Shown here: piece after piece, positions 1 through 5,019 of the stretch | How positions within the stretch are numbered: the stretch's first letter is position 1 | Layout: each line of letters begins with the position of its first letter | Program-made: the position numbers and the translations under genes | NCBI GenBank assembly: GCA_030640215.1 | Contig: DAOWJU010000176.1 | Location: 1-5,019 of the forward strand | Direction: 5' to 3' | DNA length: 5,019 nt | Source: Desulfuromonadales bacterium | GTDB lineage: Bacteria; Desulfobacterota; Desulfuromonadia; Desulfuromonadales; BM103 | Notes under the pieces: generated by a model | The model's input: only the letters and a program-made list of their open reading frames with translations | Databases searched by the model: none | Told to the model about the DNA's origin: nothing

Positions 1-597
1 ACCACAGTGGCCCTGCTACTTGCTTATGCAGGACGACGTCATGGCGATCATTTGACCCATGGTCTAATCCGTGTCGCCACACTCGGCTATGCCTTGCCTG
101 GAACAGTACTGGCCGTCGGTATCTTCATTCCTCTTGCCTGGTTCGACAATTTCATGATTGACCTTGCACACAGCCTGTTCGACATAGATATCCCGCAACT
201 ATTGCAAGGGACGGTTCTGATCATGATTGTGGCTTACACAATCCGCTTTATGGCAGCTGGCTTCAAATCGATCGACAGCTCCATGCACCGCGTCACAACC
301 AACATTGATGAGGCTTCTCGGCTCATGGGGTTACGCGGCATAAAATTGCTTGCAAGGGTGCATTTACCGATGTTGCGCGGTGGCATTTTTACAGCACTGA
401 CATTGGCTTTTGTTGATGTCATGAAGGAAATGCCGATCACCCTGATGACCCGCCCTTTCGGTTGGGACACTCTGGCGGTGAAAATTTTCGAGCTGACATC
501 TGAAGGAGAATGGGAACGCGCGGCACTACCGGCCCTGACCCTGCTTTTGAGCGGCTTGATACCGATCGTTTTACTGATGCGGGAAACAGACAAGTGA
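1..597 (+). CDS. fbpB: Ferric iron ABC transporter permease, FbpB type (5'-truncated by window)
   Basis: This is the last 198 codons of an inner-membrane permease of the Fbp/Sfu/Hit ferric-iron importer class; the reading frame is open to base 1, so the true start lies upstream and the Met-like GTG at 7 is only an internal codon. Full-length relatives have about 500-550 residues in two fused permease halves, so this is the second half. Visible residues include the conserved LGYALPGTVLAVGI stretch (about 28-41 of the fragment), the EAA loop that docks on the ATPase (DEASRLMGLRG, 103-113, followed by VHLPMLRGG to 128), and the strongly family-typical FVDVMKEMPITL...RPFGWDTLAV (137-160). At least four hydrophobic spans are evident (about 24-48, 68-86, 128-148, 176-194). 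The ATPase gene follows after a 47-base gap, implying one operon, with the periplasmic binding protein expected upstream. Iron is the likely substrate from family resemblance; another metal or a thiamine-type ligand is less likely. Confidence 0.9.
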   Translation, partial: TTVALLLAYAGRRHGDHLTHGLIRVATLGYALPGTVLAVGIFIPLAWFDNFMIDLAHSLFDIDIPQLLQGTVLIMIVAYTIRFMAAGFKSIDSSMHRVTTNIDEASRLMGLRGIKLLARVHLPMLRGGIFTALTLAFVDVMKEMPITLMTRPFGWDTLAVKIFELTSEGEWERAALPALTLLLSGLIPIVLLMRETDK

Positions 598-634
598 TAG
601 AGGTTGGTGGCCAGTTTTTATGTGTTCATATTGC

Positions 635-638
635 GGAG
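635..638 (+). promoter_or_regulatory. Ribosome binding site of the Fbp-type ATPase
   Basis: A GGAG core lies 6 bases before the ATG at 645. It fixes the start there rather than at the ATG at 510, which would add 45 residues overlapping the permease gene in another frame. Confidence 0.75.
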
Positions 639-644
639 CCTACA

Positions 645-1718
645 ATGACTGACGAAAAAAACATTGTTCTTGAGCTGAAACAGATTACCCAGGCCTATGG
701 GCGTCAGCTGGTCGTCAAAGATCTTTCATTGACACTCCAAAGCGGTGAAATCGGCTGTCTGCTCGGCGCCAGCGGTTGTGGTAAGACCACTGTATTAAGG
801 ACTATCGCTGGCTTTGAACAACTACTGGAAGGTGAAATTTTCCTGAACGGTGAATGTGTCGGCAGAAACGGTTATCAGCTGCCACCGGCCAAACGCAAGA
901 TCGGCATGGTGTTTCAGGATTACGCTCTCTTTCCACACCTGACGATCTTCGATAATATTGCCTTCGGTTTGAAGGGCATGGAGAAGGCAATGCTGATTCG
1001 TCGGGTCAACGAAGCACTTGAACTGGTCGGACTCCATAGCGAACACGACAAATACCCTCACGAAATTTCGGGTGGCCAACAACAACGCGTGGCACTGGCC
1101 CGCGCTCTGGCCCCAAAGCCACAGCTTCTGCTGATGGACGAACCTTTTTCCAACCTGGATGTCACCTTAAGAGAACGCCTCTCTATGGAAGTACGTGACA
1201 TCCTCAAGGAATACGGCACAACAGCACTCTTCGTCACCCACAATCAACACGAAGCCTTTGCTGTTGCCGACCGTATCGGCGTCATGTACAACGGCGAAAT
1301 CCTGCAATGGGACAGCGCCCACAATCTCTATCACCAACCTGTCAGCCCCCGTATTGCTGAATTTGTAGGCGAAGGGACTTTAATCAATGGAGTTGTTCGC
1401 GACAACAGTCAGGTAGAAACCGGCCTTGGCCTGCTCGATGGTGTCATGGCTGCAACGATGCAACCAGACACAGCAGTACAACTGTTGATCCGACCAGAAG
1501 ATATTATTCATGATGATAAGAGCCCGGTCAAAGCAGAGGTTCTCCGACGTAATTTCCGCGGTGCAAACATCCTTTATACTTTGCTGCTGAGAAGTGGTGA
1601 CAAGGTTCAGGCGTTGGTTCCGAGCCATTGTGATCACTTGCCGGGAGAGAAGATTGGCATTCATTCTGATGTACGTCACCTGGTGGTTTTTCCGGTTGAT
1701 GTACAGAGGAGCAAGTGA
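645..1718 (+). CDS. fbpC: Ferric iron ABC transporter ATP-binding protein, FbpC type
   Basis: Cytoplasmic ATPase subunit (357 residues, normal for the family at about 350) expected to power Fe(III) uptake with the permease encoded just upstream. Visible in order: Walker A GASGCGKTT (41-49), Q-loop Gln91 in MVFQDYALFPHLT, signature ISGGQQQR (141-148), Walker B LLLMDEP with Asp165 and Glu166, D-loop SNLD (169-172), and switch His199 in FVTHNQHEA. Residues from about 240 form the C-terminal TOBE-like regulatory region typical of FbpC/PotA/MalK-type ATPases, including LIRPEDI (281-287) and FRGANILY (304-311). All catalytic residues are intact. The start at 645 is chosen for its GGAG site and because homologues begin shortly before the LELKQITQAYG strand. 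The PotA/CysA branches share this architecture; the iron assignment rests mainly on the FbpB-like partner. The gene ends convergently against the Nim-like gene across a palindromic repeat. Confidence 0.92.
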   Translation: MTDEKNIVLELKQITQAYGRQLVVKDLSLTLQSGEIGCLLGASGCGKTTVLRTIAGFEQLLEGEIFLNGECVGRNGYQLPPAKRKIGMVFQDYALFPHLTIFDNIAFGLKGMEKAMLIRRVNEALELVGLHSEHDKYPHEISGGQQQRVALARALAPKPQLLLMDEPFSNLDVTLRERLSMEVRDILKEYGTTALFVTHNQHEAFAVADRIGVMYNGEILQWDSAHNLYHQPVSPRIAEFVGEGTLINGVVRDNSQVETGLGLLDGVMAATMQPDTAVQLLIRPEDIIHDDKSPVKAEVLRRNFRGANILYTLLLRSGDKVQALVPSHCDHLPGEKIGIHSDVRHLVVFPVDVQRSK

Positions 1719-1736
1719 AATGTAGTCGTTCAGGCC

Positions 1737-1903
1737 CTAGCTGCTTGTCGGACAATCAGGGCTGAAGCGAAAATTTGAATATTTGAGGCCAGATTTTGGC
1801 TCATTTGAGAGTAATAGCTGTAGCTATTGGTCGAAAAGGAGCTGAAATCTGGGCCAAACAGGCGAATTTGCAGCCAGTTAATTGATAGTCAACAGGCTGC
1901 TAG
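1737..1903. repeat. 167-bp imperfect palindrome, MITE/REP-like intergenic element
   Basis: Nearly the whole gap between the two convergent genes is one long inverted repeat centred on 1820/1821. The innermost arms are a perfect 7-bp match (AATAGCT 1813-1819 with AGCTATT 1822-1828). Moving outward, 1791-1819 mirrors 1822-1850 with no indels: 22 of 29 positions are Watson-Crick pairs and three more would be G-U in RNA. After that the match continues with small indels (GGCC at 1787-1790 with GGCC at 1852-1855; AAATT at about 1772 with AATTT at about 1865). It ends in matching termini: CTAGCTGCTTGT from 1737 and the complement of the right end, CTAGCAGCCTGT, agree at 10 of 12. CTAG sits at both edges. 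No ORF of note lies inside. A non-autonomous mobile element or REP-type repeat is my inference; copy number in the genome is unknown from here. As RNA it would fold into a long hairpin from either strand and may end transcription of both flanking genes. Confidence 0.75.
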
Positions 1904-1913
1904 AGGTCCAGAC

Positions 1914-2372
1914 CTACGCTGCCGGGCTAATTTTTCCCGTCATTGAATCGACATCAACTCTTACGACCTTGGTCCGGCTGTCAAGTTTCACAATATAATC
2001 TCGCCCTTCATCGATAAAATCAGCAGAGTATTTTTCCAACAGGCTAACCAAAGCCTGATATTTTTCATCACCCTGCACGACTGAGGCTGAACCGGTCACA
2101 ATCACACTTTCATATTCCGTGCTGAATTCGGCAGGCAGTAACTTCGTCCGGCCAACAACACAAAACGAGACTTTGTTATTGGCAAGGATATTGTCGAGTT
2201 TGTGTCCTTTCAGGGCACAGTGAAAGTAAAGTCGTTCACCATCAAAAGAGTAATTAAGTGGCACACCGTACGGTTGGCCTTCGCCGTCAACCGTTGACAG
2301 AACCCCATACTCACCTGCTTGCAAAAGACTTACAGTAGCATCATCCGGTAACGCTTTATCACTTCTTCTCAT
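1914..2372 (-). CDS. NimA-like pyridoxamine 5'-phosphate oxidase-family FMN-binding protein
   Basis: Protein of 152 residues with the split-barrel flavin-binding fold of the Nim (5-nitroimidazole reductase) branch of the pyridoxamine-phosphate-oxidase superfamily, predicted cytosolic. Recognisable pieces: GEYGVLSTVDGEGQPYGVPLNY (20-41), LYFHCALKGHKLDNI (48-62), VSFCVVGRTKLLP (68-80), the FSTEYESVIVTGSA strand (83-96), and the C-terminal RTKVVRVDVDSMTGK (133-147). This block order is characteristic of the family and full length. The start is placed at the ATG at 2372, not the in-frame GTG at 2405, because homologues begin with MRR and a GGAG lies 7 bases before this ATG. True substrates of chromosomal members are mostly unknown, so nitroimidazole resistance should not be assumed; pyridoxamine-phosphate oxidase activity itself is unlikely. 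The 98 bases upstream to the end of the FetB gene show no clear terminator or sigma-70 promoter, so it may be partly read through from the upstream operon. Confidence 0.88.
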   Translation of the reverse strand: MRRSDKALPDDATVSLLQAGEYGVLSTVDGEGQPYGVPLNYSFDGERLYFHCALKGHKLDNILANNKVSFCVVGRTKLLPAEFSTEYESVIVTGSASVVQGDEKYQALVSLLEKYSADFIDEGRDYIVKLDSRTKVVRVDVDSMTGKISPAA

Positions 2373-2379
2373 TGCATAG

Positions 2380-2383
2380 CTCC
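2380..2383 (-). promoter_or_regulatory. Ribosome binding site of the Nim-like gene
   Basis: GGAG on the minus strand, 7 bases before the ATG at 2372. It supports the shorter start over the GTG at 2405, which would add 11 residues not expected in the family. Confidence 0.7.
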
Positions 2384-2470
2384 ATATCTGTTTTACTAAA
2401 TCCACTACGATTGATGCGGTTCGTACCTCACCACATCCTACATTAAATTACTAATCTCCAGTCTCGCAGA

Positions 2471-3253
2471 TCAATCTTCTCGCAAACTCTGGTAAGGCGT
2501 GAAATACGCACGGTAGCCAAGCCTCAGGATCAGGAAAGTCGTTAACGAAACACTGCCGGTAATCACGCACATGATTGCGATCTGGTATTTGACCGCAATT
2601 AAAGGTTCGGTTCCGGAAAGGATTTGTCCAGTCATCATGCCTGGGAGAAAGACCAAACCCATGGCAGCCATGGCATTCACAGAGGGTATCAATGCTGCAC
2701 GAAAAGCGCTACTGACGGCTGGCTCGGAAACGGCCTGGATGCTACCGCCAAGACAGAGAGCTGTTTCTATTTCGTCACGCCGTTCATGAAACTCTGCGGC
2801 CAGACGCTCTACCGCCAGACTCGCCCCGGTCATCGAGTTACCGATGATCATGCCAGACAGGGGAATCAGGTAACGCGGATCGTACCAGGGTTCCAGACCT
2901 ATCACCAGAGTGCAAAAGAAGAAGGTCATGCCGCCACAGCCAAAGAGGATCGCGGTGCCAACCACACGGTAGAAATGCGGCATTTTCGTTTTCACTCTGG
3001 CACCGATGGTCTGCACCGCGAACCCGATCATCACGATCAGAATCAGCAGAACCGGCAGAGCCGTTTTCAGGGCAAAGATCAGATGCAAGACATAACCGAC
3101 CACGAGCAACTGGACGAACATGCGTAAACCGGACCAGAAGAGATCTTTGCTTTGTCCTGCTTTGAGCAGGTGGGCCAGTCCTATACTCATCAACAAGAGA
3201 CTGTAAACCGTCAACAGATCCCACAGACTGAGGTCGATAATTGTAGTGTTCAT
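2471..3253 (-). CDS. fetB: FetB-type iron efflux ABC transporter permease (UPF0014/YbbM family)
   Basis: Integral inner-membrane protein of 260 residues, the usual length for the family, with six to seven hydrophobic spans (approximately 12-30, 44-60, 65-84, 97-119, 128-145, 190-213, 221-245). The family hallmarks are clear: PLSGMIIGNSMTGASLAVERL (131-151), then the cytoplasmic amphipathic stretch with RRDEIETALCLGG (158-170), and ALIPSVNAMAAMGLVFLPG (187-205) followed by MMTGQILSG and AVKYQI. E. coli FetAB (YbbLM) is described as an iron exporter that relieves peroxide stress; that function is inferred here by family and by the adjacent FetA ATPase. The start ATG overlaps the fetA stop in an ATGA (3250-3253) and has a strong GGAGG 7 bases upstream, so translation is likely coupled. 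Other members of this superfamily handle other substrates in plants, so the iron assignment is not certain. Confidence 0.9.
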   Translation of the reverse strand: MNTTIIDLSLWDLLTVYSLLLMSIGLAHLLKAGQSKDLFWSGLRMFVQLLVVGYVLHLIFALKTALPVLLILIVMIGFAVQTIGARVKTKMPHFYRVVGTAILFGCGGMTFFFCTLVIGLEPWYDPRYLIPLSGMIIGNSMTGASLAVERLAAEFHERRDEIETALCLGGSIQAVSEPAVSSAFRAALIPSVNAMAAMGLVFLPGMMTGQILSGTEPLIAVKYQIAIMCVITGSVSLTTFLILRLGYRAYFTPYQSLRED

Positions 3254-4026
3254 CTCGTCACCTCCACATCACCTGACAATTCCGGGGAGAGGAAGGAACG
3301 AACTTCTGCTGTGGCCGGATGATTCAGGATCTGATTGACGGAACCTTCTTCGACAACAGCTCCGTTCACCAGAAATGCAATACGATCAGCACAGCGTTCA
3401 GTCAGGCGTAAATCGTGAGTAACAAAAACAATCGCCAGCCCCTTCTCACGAGCAAGTTGTCGAAAAGTCAGCGCCAGCTGATCGGCAGTGGGTCGATCCA
3501 GTGCGCTGGTTGGCTCATCAAGCAGTAAGGCCTGACAGGGACCGACCATGGCACGAGCCAGGCAAACCCTTTGTTGTTGGCCAACCGAAAGCTTGCGGGC
3601 ATCACGATCAAGCCAGGCAGAATCAACGTGGCATAGTTCGAGAAGTTCCAGCAGCTCTGGAGTATTGAGATCGGGCAAGGCTGTCCGACGTAACTTGGCT
3701 GTGATCTGCAAATTATCCCTGACAGTACCAGGGAAAAGGAAGAGTTTTTGAGCGACCAGAGGAATGCGCGCACGTAATGCCGGTGGGGAAATATTTTTGA
3801 TGTCCTCACCTGCGAGAAGAATCTCACCACGATCAGGTTCGAGCAACCGATTGAACAGTCTCAGCAGGGAGCTTTTGCCACTCCCGGAGGGGCCGATGAC
3901 AGCCAGGACTTCACCCGCTCCAACCTCAAGGGTTGTTTCCTGCAAGACACGCTGCAACTGCCCAGACTCACTCGGGCGACTGGCAACAACCTGCCGTGCC
4001 TGCAGTAAAGGCACGACATGGCTCAT
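3250..4026 (-). CDS. fetA: FetA-type ABC transporter ATP-binding protein (iron efflux)
   Basis: Cytoplasmic ATPase of 258 residues partnering the FetB-type permease downstream. Motifs seen: Walker A GPSGSGKSS (45-53), Q-loop Gln93 in PLVAQKLFLFPGTVRDNL, signature LSVGQQQR (146-153), Walker B ALLLDEP with Asp170 and Glu171, D-loop SALD (174-177), and switch His204 in FVTHDLRLTE. The signature has Val in place of the usual second Gly (LSVGQ for LSGGQ), a tolerated variation. The frame is open up to 4164, but the ATG at 4026 is chosen: it forms an ATGA overlap (4023-4026) with the stop of the glycosylase gene, has an AGGG about 9 bases upstream, and gives a family-like N-terminus; the longer version would add 46 residues lying over the glycosylase coding sequence. 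It ends in a second ATGA with fetB. E. coli FetA is about 225 residues, so this one is slightly longer at its N- and C-termini. Confidence 0.88.
   Translation of the reverse strand: MSHVVPLLQARQVVASRPSESGQLQRVLQETTLEVGAGEVLAVIGPSGSGKSSLLRLFNRLLEPDRGEILLAGEDIKNISPPALRARIPLVAQKLFLFPGTVRDNLQITAKLRRTALPDLNTPELLELLELCHVDSAWLDRDARKLSVGQQQRVCLARAMVGPCQALLLDEPTSALDRPTADQLALTFRQLAREKGLAIVFVTHDLRLTERCADRIAFLVNGAVVEEGSVNQILNHPATAEVRSFLSPELSGDVEVTR
3261..3265 (-). promoter_or_regulatory. Ribosome binding site of fetB inside the end of fetA
   Basis: GGAGG on the minus strand, 7 bases before the fetB ATG and inside the last codons of fetA. It is the strongest such site in the window and would let fetB be initiated independently as well as by coupling. 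Confidence 0.75.
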
Positions 4027-4736
4027 GAGCCATCGCCCTCTGCACTCAGCAGGCGCAAAACCTCTTTCATATCCTCCCAGACATCCCGTTTGCCTTCCGG
4101 GTTGCGTAGCAGATAGGCGGGATGATAGGTCGGCATCAGCGGAATCCCCTGATATTCTTGCCATTCACCGCGCAAACGGCTGATCGGCGTCCTGCTTTTC
4201 AGCAGGCTATGCACAGCAAAACGCCCCAAACCGATGATTACCTGCGGTCGGATTGCGGCAATCTGACGGATCAGGAAAGCCTCGCAGGTCGCCACCTCCT
4301 CCGGTTGGGGATCACGGTTATTCGGTGGACGACACTTAAGGACATTGCAGATATAAACTTCTTCGCGCTGCATGCCCATTGCCAACAAGATTCGATCAAG
4401 CAGTTGACCGGCCTCACCGATAAAAGGCTCTCCCTTAAGATCTTCTTCACGACCGGGCGCTTCACCGACCAAAACCAGGCGTGCATTCGGATTGCCAACA
4501 CCATAAACCAGTTTTGCACGCGACGCGGCAAGACCACAGCGCTGACAATCACCCAGTTCCTCGCGGATGGTATCGAGGCTCTCCACCAAACCAGCATTTG
4601 CAGTGCACTGTTGATCCTTGTTGGCATCAGGTAAAGCTGCCGTCTGGCTCTCTATGCCGAGATCAGAGAGATATTCAAACTGGCTGCGTGCCGAGGCCAG
4701 AGTCTCACGAATTTCATTTATGAGTAGTTCGGACAT
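4023..4736 (-). CDS. Uracil-DNA glycosylase, family 4 (Fe-S type)
   Basis: Base-excision repair enzyme of 237 residues that removes uracil (from cytosine deamination or dUTP misincorporation) from DNA. The core from about 60 onward carries the family 4 signature: motif 1 GEAPGREED (91-99) leading to GEPFIGEAGQLLD, the ICNVLKCRPPNNRDP segment (129-143), and the HPAYLLR motif with His205. Four cysteines with [4Fe-4S] spacing are present: Cys64-X2-Cys67, Cys135-X15-Cys151. The first ~55 residues (MSELLINEIRETLASARSQF...) are a poorly conserved helical extension seen in many bacterial members, formerly annotated as 'phage SPO1 DNA polymerase-related'. It is the first gene of a three-gene operon with fetA and fetB, joined to fetA by an ATGA overlap. 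The ATG at 4736 has no recognisable Shine-Dalgarno sequence, and an in-frame stop lies about 30 bases upstream with no better start between; a short or leaderless-like mRNA is possible. Confidence 0.93.
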   Translation of the reverse strand: MSELLINEIRETLASARSQFEYLSDLGIESQTAALPDANKDQQCTANAGLVESLDTIREELGDCQRCGLAASRAKLVYGVGNPNARLVLVGEAPGREEDLKGEPFIGEAGQLLDRILLAMGMQREEVYICNVLKCRPPNNRDPQPEEVATCEAFLIRQIAAIRPQVIIGLGRFAVHSLLKSRTPISRLRGEWQEYQGIPLMPTYHPAYLLRNPEGKRDVWEDMKEVLRLLSAEGDGS

Positions 4737-4742
4737 ATTTAA

Positions 4743-4770
4743 CTGACAAATCCATACGAAAGTGTATTAT
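4743..4770 (+). promoter_or_regulatory. Candidate sigma-70 promoter for the phospholipase C-like gene
   Basis: CTGACA (4743-4748, 5 of 6 to TTGACA), a 16-base spacer, and TATTAT (4765-4770, 5 of 6 to TATAAT). The expected transcription start near 4777 falls after the ATG at 4774, so it favours the ATG at 4798. Prediction by eye only. Confidence 0.5.
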
Positions 4771-4771
4771 G
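4766..4771 (-). promoter_or_regulatory. Possible -10 box for the glycosylase-fetA-fetB operon
   Basis: CATAAT on the minus strand (5 of 6 to TATAAT) lies 30 bases before the glycosylase ATG and overlaps the -10 box of the opposite promoter. No good -35 is found 16-18 bases upstream, so this is weak; it is listed because no better candidate lies in this short divergent gap. Confidence 0.25.
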
Positions 4772-4797
4772 CAATGAAAGGGCGGTATATCTATTCA

Positions 4798-5019
4798 ATG
4801 AAATGGTTGATCTCTTCAACATTGGCATCTGTTCTTGTGCTCCTGCTCTTCCCGTCTGATGCTTTGGCCTGGGGAATCGGTGTCCATTTGCAGACTGGCG
4901 CCTGGATTCTCGACAACCTTGCCAAACTACCTGACCCGATCCGAATCCTGTTGTCTGCGCATCCAAACGACTATCTTTACGGCTGCATCAGTGCCGACAT
5001 TACTCTGGGAAAGAAATAT
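4798..5019 (+). CDS. Secreted zinc-dependent phospholipase C-family protein (3'-truncated by window)
   Basis: The first 74 codons of a protein that runs off the window. Residues 1-24 are a typical Sec signal peptide: MKW, a hydrophobic core SVLVLLLFP, and a cleavage-type SDALA before Trp25. The mature part resembles the N-terminus of the Zn-dependent phospholipase C / S1-P1 nuclease-like fold: WGIGVHLQTGAWIL (25-38) and LLSAHPNDYLYGCISADITLGKKY (51-74). In Bacillus cereus phospholipase C the mature N-terminal Trp is itself a zinc ligand, and here predicted cleavage also leaves Trp first; His30 and Asp67 are further candidate ligands. The actual substrate of proteobacterial homologues is not established, so phospholipase activity is a family label. 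An in-frame ATG at 4774 would add eight residues; 4798 is preferred because the candidate promoter would start transcription near 4777. The Shine-Dalgarno is weak (GGCGG at 4781-4785, 12 bases away). The gene is divergent from the glycosylase operon. Confidence 0.78.
   Translation, partial: MKWLISSTLASVLVLLLFPSDALAWGIGVHLQTGAWILDNLAKLPDPIRILLSAHPNDYLYGCISADITLGKKY

Noticed and set aside
510..644. In-frame extension of the Fbp-type ATPase by 45 residues from an ATG at 510
   Set aside because: It lies over the permease coding sequence in another frame, has no homologue-like content, and the ATG at 645 has a proper GGAG.
2373..2405. GTG start giving an 11-residue longer Nim-like protein
   Set aside because: The ATG at 2372 has GGAG at the right distance and matches the family's usual MRR start.
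2373..2470. Search for a terminator, promoter or Fur box between fetB and the Nim-like gene
   Set aside because: No GC-rich hairpin with a T-tract, no convincing -35/-10 pair and no GATAATGATAATC-like operator could be found by eye.
2624..3127. 167-codon open frame on the + strand opposite fetB
   Set aside because: Composition is low-complexity, rich in His/Gln/Asp, as expected of an antisense shadow of a membrane protein gene; no family features.
4027..4164. 46-residue N-terminal extension of FetA
   Set aside because: It is out-of-frame translation of the well conserved C-terminal part of the uracil-DNA glycosylase gene; the ATGA overlap marks the real start.
4122..4634. 170-codon open frame on the + strand opposite the glycosylase gene
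   Set aside because: It is fully antisense to a gene with intact catalytic motifs, and it shows no recognisable domain.
4739..4966. 75-codon open frame on the minus strand upstream of the glycosylase gene
   Set aside because: It overlaps the signal peptide and conserved N-terminus of the phospholipase-like gene; arginine/glutamine-rich shadow without motifs.

Overview
The window looks like ordinary chromosomal DNA of a Gram-negative, mid-GC bacterium. Gene style (a family 4 Fe-S uracil-DNA glycosylase with a long N-terminal extension, a FetAB pair, an exported Zn-dependent phospholipase C-type protein, an FbpBC-type ferric transporter) is compatible with the Desulfuromonas/Geobacter branch of the former Deltaproteobacteria. 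That placement is an inference from the proteins and is only moderately secure; no rRNA or other taxonomic marker is present.

Layout. Positions 1-1718 (+ strand) hold the 3' part of a ferric-iron ABC permease (FbpB type) followed by its ATPase (FbpC type). Positions 1719-1913 are a convergent intergenic gap almost filled by one long imperfect palindrome (1737-1903) that looks like a MITE/REP-type element. Positions 1914-2372 (- strand) encode a NimA-like FMN-binding protein of the pyridoxamine-phosphate-oxidase fold. Positions 2471-4736 (- strand) form a tight three-gene operon read right to left: family 4 uracil-DNA glycosylase, FetA-type ATPase, FetB-type permease, each pair joined by a 4-base ATGA stop/start overlap. 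Positions 4737-4797 are a short divergent promoter region. From 4798 to the window end (+ strand) runs the start of a secreted Zn-dependent phospholipase C-family protein.

How they fit together. The two transport systems are opposite in expected direction: the Fbp type imports Fe(III) delivered by a periplasmic binding protein (presumably encoded upstream of the window), whereas E. coli FetAB exports iron and helps peroxide tolerance. FetAB is translationally coupled here to an Fe-S DNA repair enzyme, and an FMN oxidoreductase-like gene lies directly downstream, so an iron/redox-stress theme is plausible but unproven.

I see no convincing novel multi-gene system. The least explained item is the 167-bp palindrome; the most suggestive arrangement is the coupling of a DNA repair glycosylase to a metal exporter. 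No tRNA, rRNA, CRISPR array, transposase gene or prophage gene was found.
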